Assembly (NCBI GenBank): GCA_963842975.1
Contig: CAWJIH010000004.1
Location: 124,001 to 188,000, forward strand
Reading direction: 5' to 3'
Source of the DNA: JACJWR01 sp963842975
GTDB lineage: Bacteria; Actinomycetota; Actinomycetes; S36-B12; UBA10799
DNA: 64,000 nucleotides
Of the stretch, positions 59,160 through 64,000 are shown piece after piece; position 1 is the stretch's first letter, and each line of letters begins with the position of its first letter. A program made the translations under genes and the position numbers. The notes under the pieces are model-generated. The model saw only the letters and a program-made list of their open reading frames with translations. It did no database searches and was not told where the DNA came from.

Positions 59160-60422
59160 ATGCCAGGCATGGGGTCGTGGGGTGGGTTGCCCGGTGCAGT
59201 GAGGGCGGGCGGTGTCGCGCTTGCCACGACGTTGTTGGCGGGGTGCGCAGGTGGGGCTGTGAATGAGACAGCCCGGGAAGCCACTGCCACTGCCACGGCC
59301 ACCGCCACTGCCACTACCGCGGCCGATTCCACCACGAGCCAAGAATCACCTGCGGAGCAACTCCTGAACCCGCGGCAGTTCACGATGGTCGCAACCGGGG
59401 ATCCACTGATCCACGAAGACTTCTGGTACCAGGCGATGGATGACGCGGCCATCACCGGAAAGCCCGAGATGGACTACTACCCGCTCATGGCCAACATCGC
59501 CGAGATCACCTCAACGGCCGACTATGCGGTCTGCCACATGGAGACCGTGGTCGCACCCTGGGGAGGGCCGTACTCGAGCTATCCGCAATTCTCGGTGCCC
59601 CCGCACATCGTGACCGCCAAGCAGGAGATGGGCTACGACCTGTGCACCACTGCGTCAAATCACACCTTCGATGACGGCGCGGAAGGCGTCGACCGACTGC
59701 TGACCACCCTGGATCAGGCAGGGATCGCCCACGCCGGTTCCGCCCGTACTCCGGCTGAGGCTGCCACCCCCACGATCGTCGAGGTGCCCACGGACGCCGG
59801 TCCGGTTTCGGTGGGGCACCTGAACTACACCTATGGCTTCAACGGCATTCCCTATCCGAACGGCGAAACCTGGCGAGCCAACCTGATTGACGTGCCGGCG
59901 ATCCTCGATGAGGCTTCCCGAGCCAGGGCGGCTGGCGCCGAGGTGGTGATTCTGACCATGCACTGGGGCACTGAATATCAGACCGAACCCGATGCCATGC
60001 AACTCGCGTTGGCCGAGCAACTGATGGCCTCCGATGACATCGATCTGATCATTGGTGGCCACACCCACGTCGTGCAGCCGATTGCCAAGGTCAACGACAA
60101 GTGGGTCACCTACGGTCACGGCAATCTCTTCGCCTGCCACCGCGATTGGGGCGCCCCCAACGAGGAGGGTCTGCTGACTCGCTTCACCTTCACCGAGGAG
60201 GCGGACGGATCATTCACCGCCACCGAGGCCGAGTACCTCCCGCTGTTCAGCACCTGCACATTCGACGGCCCGATGCGGGTCATGAACATCCCCAAGGCAT
60301 TCGAAACCGGCGACTTCGGCGCTTACGACCCCACTCGCCTGGAACTGGCGTGGCTGCGCACTGCCATCACGGTCAACTCCCTGGGCGCCCAAGACGAAGG
60401 CCTGGAGTTGCTGGCACAGTAA
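59160..60422 (+). CDS. CapA-like metallophosphatase-fold lipoprotein
   Basis: A 420-residue secreted lipoprotein: signal peptide with lipobox LLAGC (Cys29), a Thr/Ala linker with six Ala-Thr units encoded by a hexanucleotide repeat, then a PGA_cap/CapA domain. MVATGDPLIHEDFW is the first metal motif, MANIAEITSTADYAVCHMETVVA the second, TTASNHTFDDGAEGVDRLLTTLDQAGIAHAG the Asn-His motif, and LTMHWGTEYQTEPDAMQ and IIGGHTHVVQPI complete the site. The family takes part in poly-gamma-glutamate or capsule processes; the true reaction is unknown. ATG 59169 is an alternative start. Confidence 0.88.
   Translation: MPGMGSWGGLPGAVRAGGVALATTLLAGCAGGAVNETAREATATATATATATTAADSTTSQESPAEQLLNPRQFTMVATGDPLIHEDFWYQAMDDAAITGKPEMDYYPLMANIAEITSTADYAVCHMETVVAPWGGPYSSYPQFSVPPHIVTAKQEMGYDLCTTASNHTFDDGAEGVDRLLTTLDQAGIAHAGSARTPAEAATPTIVEVPTDAGPVSVGHLNYTYGFNGIPYPNGETWRANLIDVPAILDEASRARAAGAEVVILTMHWGTEYQTEPDAMQLALAEQLMASDDIDLIIGGHTHVVQPIAKVNDKWVTYGHGNLFACHRDWGAPNEEGLLTRFTFTEEADGSFTATEAEYLPLFSTCTFDGPMRVMNIPKAFETGDFGAYDPTRLELAWLRTAITVNSLGAQDEGLELLAQ
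59280..59315 (+). repeat. Six-copy hexanucleotide repeat GCCACN in the CapA-like gene
   Basis: Six tandem GCCACN units (four GCCACT, one GCCACG, one GCCACC) encoding (Ala-Thr)6 in the linker after the lipobox. Copy-number change would alter linker length by whole dipeptides without a frameshift. Confidence 0.8.
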
Positions 60423-60443
60423 CTCGCTCCCCGCGCTGCGGGA

Positions 60444-61073
60444 TCATGGCGACTCGTCGGTCAGGCCAGGTATCCGCAGACCCTCGCTGCGCAGTTCCAG
60501 CGCGGCCAGCGACCTGATCGCGTCGGGATCCCCGCGGCGCCACGCCGCGACCGGATTGCGGTCGACCAAGAGCAGTTCCGCCAGGGGCTGGGTCGCCAGG
60601 GCTCGTAGGGCGAAGAGGTCTGTGTCGTTGGTGCGGTTCAGGTAGCGCCGAGCAGCAGTGGCCCGAGCGACGAAACGAAGGCGCAACGGCAACCAGACCA
60701 CGGCCAGCAAAGCGATGGCCAAGAAAGCCAGCGCCGCCGGGAGGAAGATGGCAAGTCGTTCGACCACCTCCTGCTGGCCACGCCCAGCCGCGGCCAAGGT
60801 CTCGCCGGCCGCACCCACCCGATCGAACGGCTCCCGCACCTGGTCTCCCACGAACGGTAGGCCTCCGACTGCTTCACCAGCTGCAGTCATGTTTTCGGTC
60901 AGTGAATCGCCCACATCAGCCAGCGACTCCCCTGGACCGCTCAGGGGGACGATCAATTCGTGCAGACGGATGGCCAGGAAAACCCACAAGGCGCACCAGA
61001 GGACGAACCAGACATCGGCGGCGATTTGACGGGCACGGCGATTTGGGGTGTCGGCATACAGGGTGAGGTCCAT
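60444..61073 (-). CDS. Two-helix membrane protein of unknown function
   Basis: A 209-residue protein with one helix near the N-terminus (WFVLWCALWVFLAIRLHELIVPL), an extracytoplasmic segment of about 80 residues with repeated Gly/Ala/Leu helices (SLADVGDSLTENMTAAGEAVGGLPFVGDQVREPFDRVGAAG), a second helix (LAIFLPAALAFLAIALLAVVWLPL), then a cytosolic tail with ALRALATQPLAELL. The pattern recurs in actinobacteria but has no role I know. Divergent from the Old Yellow Enzyme gene. Confidence 0.75.
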   Translation of the reverse strand: MDLTLYADTPNRRARQIAADVWFVLWCALWVFLAIRLHELIVPLSGPGESLADVGDSLTENMTAAGEAVGGLPFVGDQVREPFDRVGAAGETLAAAGRGQQEVVERLAIFLPAALAFLAIALLAVVWLPLRLRFVARATAARRYLNRTNDTDLFALRALATQPLAELLLVDRNPVAAWRRGDPDAIRSLAALELRSEGLRIPGLTDESP

Positions 61074-61094
61074 GGGTCAATACTGCGACGGGAT

Positions 61095-61100
61095 TATGCT
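61095..61100 (+). promoter_or_regulatory. Leaderless -10 of the Old Yellow Enzyme gene
   Basis: TATGCT, then 7 nt, then ATG 61108-61110. It supports this start over an in-frame ATG at 61048. Confidence 0.6.
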
Positions 61101-61107
61101 TTCGCAC

Positions 61108-62205
61108 ATGGTGGATCCCCTCTCACAACCACTCACCCTCGGCGCGTTACGACTGCCGAACCGGGTCTTCATGGCACCGCTGACGCGCTCTCGGGCCGGG
61201 GCAGACGGTGTTCCGACGCCGCTGATGGCCCAGTACTACGCCCAACGCGCTTCCGCGGGATTGATCATCTCCGAGGCGACGAACATCTCCGAGGTGGCGC
61301 GGGGATTCGCCGATACCCCCGGGCTGTTCACCGACGAGCAGGTGACTGGCTGGCGGTTGGTCACCGACGCTGTGCACTCTGCGGGTGGTCACATGTTCGC
61401 GCAGTTGTGGCACACCGGCCGGGTGTCCCACGAGGTGCTGCATCCGGGGCAGGCCTGCGTTTCGGCCTCGGCGATTCCGTGTGACGACTGCAAGGCGTTC
61501 GTCATCACTGACGGGGTTGGCGGACGGGTGCCGACCAGCCCGCCGGTGGCGCTCGATTCGGCCGGAATCACTCGCACGATTGCGGACTATGTGGCGGCGG
61601 CCAACCGTGCCATTGCCGCTGGCTTCGACGGGGTGGAGGTGCATGGGGCTAACGGCTATCTGCTCCATCAGTTCCTGGCCAGCAACGTCAACCAGCGCAC
61701 CGACCGCTACGGAGGTTCGGCGGAGAATCGAGCCCGGTTGCTGCTGGAGGTCACCGAGGCGGTGGCGGCTGCCGTGGGAGCCGACCGGGTCGGGGTGCGC
61801 ATCTCTCCGCTGTTCACCGGCAACGGGATCGCCGATGCCGATCCGGCTGACACCTTCACCACCGCCGCGGCGCTGCTCAACGCCCACGGCCTGGCGTACC
61901 TGCACGTGGCTGATAGCTCGGTGATGGCACCCGGCGTGGGGGAGCGGATGGCCGAGAACTTGGCCGCAATCGGGGGTGCGTTCACCGGCCCAGTGGTGCT
62001 CAACGGCGCCTACGATGCGACACGGGCCCGGGCCGACATCGCGGACGGCAACGCTTCGGCAATCGCCTTTGGTCGGGCGTTCCTTGCCAATCCGGACTTG
62101 CCTGCGAGGCTCTTCGCCGGAGCCCCCTTGAACCCCCCGGATCCGCGGACTTTCTACGGCGGCGGAGCAACCGGGTACACCGACTACTCGACGTTGAATG
62201 CGTGA
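61108..62205 (+). CDS. Old Yellow Enzyme-type alkene reductase
   Basis: A 365-residue FMN flavoprotein of the NemA/XenA ene-reductase group, reducing activated C=C bonds with NAD(P)H. The N-terminus reads LTLGALRLPNRVFMAPLTRSRAGADGVPTPLMAQYYAQRAS (FMN site with Thr). QLWHTGRVSH, FDGVEVHGANGYLLHQFLASNVNQRTDRYGGSAENRARLLLEV (active-site His/Asn pair and the class signature) and FGRAFLANPDLPARL follow. TNIS and the full-length barrel show it is intact. The natural substrate is unknown. Confidence 0.93.
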   Translation: MVDPLSQPLTLGALRLPNRVFMAPLTRSRAGADGVPTPLMAQYYAQRASAGLIISEATNISEVARGFADTPGLFTDEQVTGWRLVTDAVHSAGGHMFAQLWHTGRVSHEVLHPGQACVSASAIPCDDCKAFVITDGVGGRVPTSPPVALDSAGITRTIADYVAAANRAIAAGFDGVEVHGANGYLLHQFLASNVNQRTDRYGGSAENRARLLLEVTEAVAAAVGADRVGVRISPLFTGNGIADADPADTFTTAAALLNAHGLAYLHVADSSVMAPGVGERMAENLAAIGGAFTGPVVLNGAYDATRARADIADGNASAIAFGRAFLANPDLPARLFAGAPLNPPDPRTFYGGGATGYTDYSTLNA

Positions 62206-62401
62206 TCTGGTCGCTGCCGTCGTTGGCCGCCCCAACAGGCCGGTGAGTTGCTACGATCCGTGGCCTAGGACCTAGCAAACACGGCGGTGGCGATGGCGCA
62301 GGACCAACACGAAACCACGGAAGTCGCAGCGACTCGCCCGCGATCCGCTCCGTCCGGCGGACGGCCGGTTGGCCCATCGCGCCGAATTCCAGCGGGTGTT
62401 G

Positions 62402-64000
62402 ATGAATCTTGCCGTCGGTTTCGTCAATGCACCGTTGGATGTCCTGGACCAAGAAATAGACCATGCCCTCGCCGAGGTCGGGCAGTTCTCAGATTCAGAT
62501 CGGGCCTACGTCTTCGACTACAACTTCGAAGTCCGCACCACCAGCAATACCCATGAGTGGTGTGGTCCCGGCGTGGAGCCGATGATCGACGAGCTGCAGG
62601 ACGTCCCGTTGGAGGGCCTCGAGGACTGGCTCAACGCCCACGGAAGCCACCGCATGATGCATGTGCCTTCGGTGCCCGATCTTCCGATCGGGAGCGCACT
62701 GCGGGAGATCCTCGAACCGCAGGGAATCCTCACCCTCATCACCGTGCCGCTGTGGCACGAGGGCCGGGCGCTGGGATTCGTGGGATTTGATGCGGTGCGC
62801 CACCGCAAGGACTGGACCGAGGACGAGCTCACCCTGCTCGAGGTACTTGCCGAGCTTTTTACGAATGCCTGGGTGCGCCGCGATCGTGAGAACGAGTTGA
62901 TCCGAGCCAGGCAGGAGGCCGAGCAGGCCAGCATTGCAAAGAGTCGATTCCTCGCCACCATGAGCCACGAACTCCGCACACCGATGAACGGCGTATTGGG
63001 GATGACCGAACTCCTGCTGTCCAGCGACCTGGATGCCCGCCAGCAAAAGTTTGCCGAGGCAGTGCATCGGTCGGGGGATCAACTCATGCATTTGCTCAAC
63101 GACGTCTTGGACGTCGCCAAGGTGGAATCCGGGCGGATGGAACTCGAATCTGCCGCGTTTGATCCAGCTCGCCTCACCAGCGACATTGTCGAACTCTCGG
63201 CGCCCGGCGCCCAGTCGAAGCAGTTGGAGTTGGTGGTGACGTTAGCCGACGACGTTCCGCCGGCGGTGTTTGGAGACCAGGGCCGAATCCGGCAGATTAT
63301 CTCGAATCTCGTGGGCAACGCGATCAAGTTCACCGAGTCCGGGCGGGTACAGGTCAACCTTTCGGTCACTGAGCACCGAGGCGACACCGTGTCGCTGCGG
63401 TGGCAGGTGGCAGATACTGGCCCGGGTATTGACCCCGAAGTCCTTCCGGCGGTGTTTGAACCCTTCACCCAGGCCGACACCGCGATCGCACGGAAGTACG
63501 GCGGCACCGGGCTCGGGCTCACGATTGTGCGCGAGTTGGTGGACCTCATGGGTGGGACCCTGGCGGCGAGTAGCACCAGAGGTGAAGGCTCGGAGTTCGC
63601 CGTGACGCTGCCGCTGCAGGTGGCGGAGGCCAGCGCAGCCGAAGCCGCTGACGAGCCGCCGCCGGCTGTCGTGACGGAGCCACGCGCACCCGCCGCACCG
63701 AAGCCGGGCGCTGGTGATAGCGAAGCGGCAAAGGGTGCCGCCGAGTCCCTGGCTGGGATGCGGGTGCTGGTGGCCGAGGACAACACGGTCAACCGAATGT
63801 TGGCGGCAGCCCACCTGAAAGCCCTTGGATGCGACGTGCTGATGGCCGTGGATGGCAAAGAGGCCCTCGAGGTTCTCGCCTCGTCCGGCGTTGATGTGGT
63901 GCTGATGGATTGCCGGATGCCGGTGATGGACGGTTTTGAGGCGACGTCGGCGATTCGGGCCGGTGAGGGCGGTCAGGTGGCAGTCCCGATCATTGCGCTG
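62402..64000 (+). CDS. Hybrid histidine kinase, GAF-HisKA-HATPase-REC (3' end outside window)
   Basis: About 533 residues are visible. A GAF-like sensor domain lies at residues ~1-155 (DSDRAYVFDYNFE ... LGFVGFDAVRHRKDWTEDELTLLEVLAELF), then HisKA with His189 (FLATMSHELRTPMNGVLGM), HATPase motifs NLVGNAIKFTESG, VADTGPGID and GGTGLGLTIVREL, a Pro/Ala linker, and a receiver domain (VLVAEDNTVNRML, VVLMDCRMPVMDGFEAT) cut by the window edge. No membrane segment, so a cytosolic sensor. ATG 62402 is the first ATG, but coding-like sequence (ADGRLAHRAEFQRVL) extends upstream in frame without ATG/GTG; the true start may lie upstream across a frameshift or at TTG 62369. Confidence 0.88.
   Translation, partial: MNLAVGFVNAPLDVLDQEIDHALAEVGQFSDSDRAYVFDYNFEVRTTSNTHEWCGPGVEPMIDELQDVPLEGLEDWLNAHGSHRMMHVPSVPDLPIGSALREILEPQGILTLITVPLWHEGRALGFVGFDAVRHRKDWTEDELTLLEVLAELFTNAWVRRDRENELIRARQEAEQASIAKSRFLATMSHELRTPMNGVLGMTELLLSSDLDARQQKFAEAVHRSGDQLMHLLNDVLDVAKVESGRMELESAAFDPARLTSDIVELSAPGAQSKQLELVVTLADDVPPAVFGDQGRIRQIISNLVGNAIKFTESGRVQVNLSVTEHRGDTVSLRWQVADTGPGIDPEVLPAVFEPFTQADTAIARKYGGTGLGLTIVRELVDLMGGTLAASSTRGEGSEFAVTLPLQVAEASAAEAADEPPPAVVTEPRAPAAPKPGAGDSEAAKGAAESLAGMRVLVAEDNTVNRMLAAAHLKALGCDVLMAVDGKEALEVLASSGVDVVLMDCRMPVMDGFEATSAIRAGEGGQVAVPIIAL

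Noticed and set aside
1..64000. tRNA, rRNA or riboswitch genes
   Set aside because: I looked in the intergenic gaps and recognised none; a covariance-model scan (tRNAscan-SE, Rfam) would be needed to exclude small ones, including a Moco riboswitch near 21150-21600.

Overview
The window is high-GC, gene-dense DNA from an actinobacterium. The evidence is mshA (mycothiol synthesis), a senX3-regX3-phoU locus, the carD-ispD-ispF-cysS-rlmB order, an IdeR/DtxR-type iron box, and many starts preceded by an Actinomycetota-style TANNNT -10 hexamer 6-7 nt upstream of ATG/GTG (leaderless transcripts). The genus cannot be assigned by reading alone.

Layout: (1) 1-2.5 kb, an iron(III) ABC importer (permease cut by the window edge, lipoprotein receptor) behind an IdeR/DtxR box. 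(2) 2.5-5.8 kb, an overlapping flavin monooxygenase - alpha/beta hydrolase - SCP-like set and a small membrane protein. (3) 5.8-17.3 kb, purine synthesis genes purL, purQ, purS, purC, purB and purD on the minus strand, interrupted by a PAS-GGDEF diguanylate cyclase and a phosphoketolase; a strongly base-skewed spacer with a perfect 32-bp inverted repeat separates purC from xfp. (4) 17.5-20.5 kb, molybdate importer modABC with an HTH-TOBE regulator. (5) 20.6-28.9 kb, an accessory island: a decayed HNH gene, then a 7.7-kb insert bounded by perfect 191-bp direct repeats. The repeat contains the promoter and first 44 codons of a class III aminotransferase, so the intact gene is regenerated on the right and a 50-codon stub is left on the left. 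The insert carries a moaA fossil and a four-gene Wadjet (JetABCD) anti-plasmid locus whose jetC is broken by several frameshifts. (6) 29-36.5 kb, the aminotransferase, an ArfB-like rescue factor, purA, a frameshifted FAD oxidoreductase, class II aldolase, a CoA-disulfide-reductase-like flavoprotein and a DedA protein. (7) 36.4-42.6 kb, a pyrE-mnhA(B)CDEFG Mrp-type Na+/H+ antiporter operon. (8) 42.7-50.5 kb, a DapC-like aminotransferase, SDR, gpmA, YbjN protein, mshA, phoU, and the divergent senX3-regX3 pair. (9) 50.5-59.1 kb, two small cell-envelope proteins, carD, ispD, ispF, cysS, rlmB and a very large zinc-ribbon membrane protein. (10) 59.1-64 kb, a CapA-like lipoprotein, a two-TM protein, an Old Yellow Enzyme and a hybrid histidine kinase running off the end.

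Most of the window is housekeeping metabolism in short translationally coupled operons. The accessory interest lies in the 20.6-29 kb island and the 13.4-kb palindrome. Clear frameshifts are concentrated in accessory genes (HNH, moaA, jetC, FAD oxidoreductase) while the housekeeping genes read cleanly, which favours real gene decay over poor sequence. I saw no tRNA, rRNA, CRISPR array, transposase or integrase.
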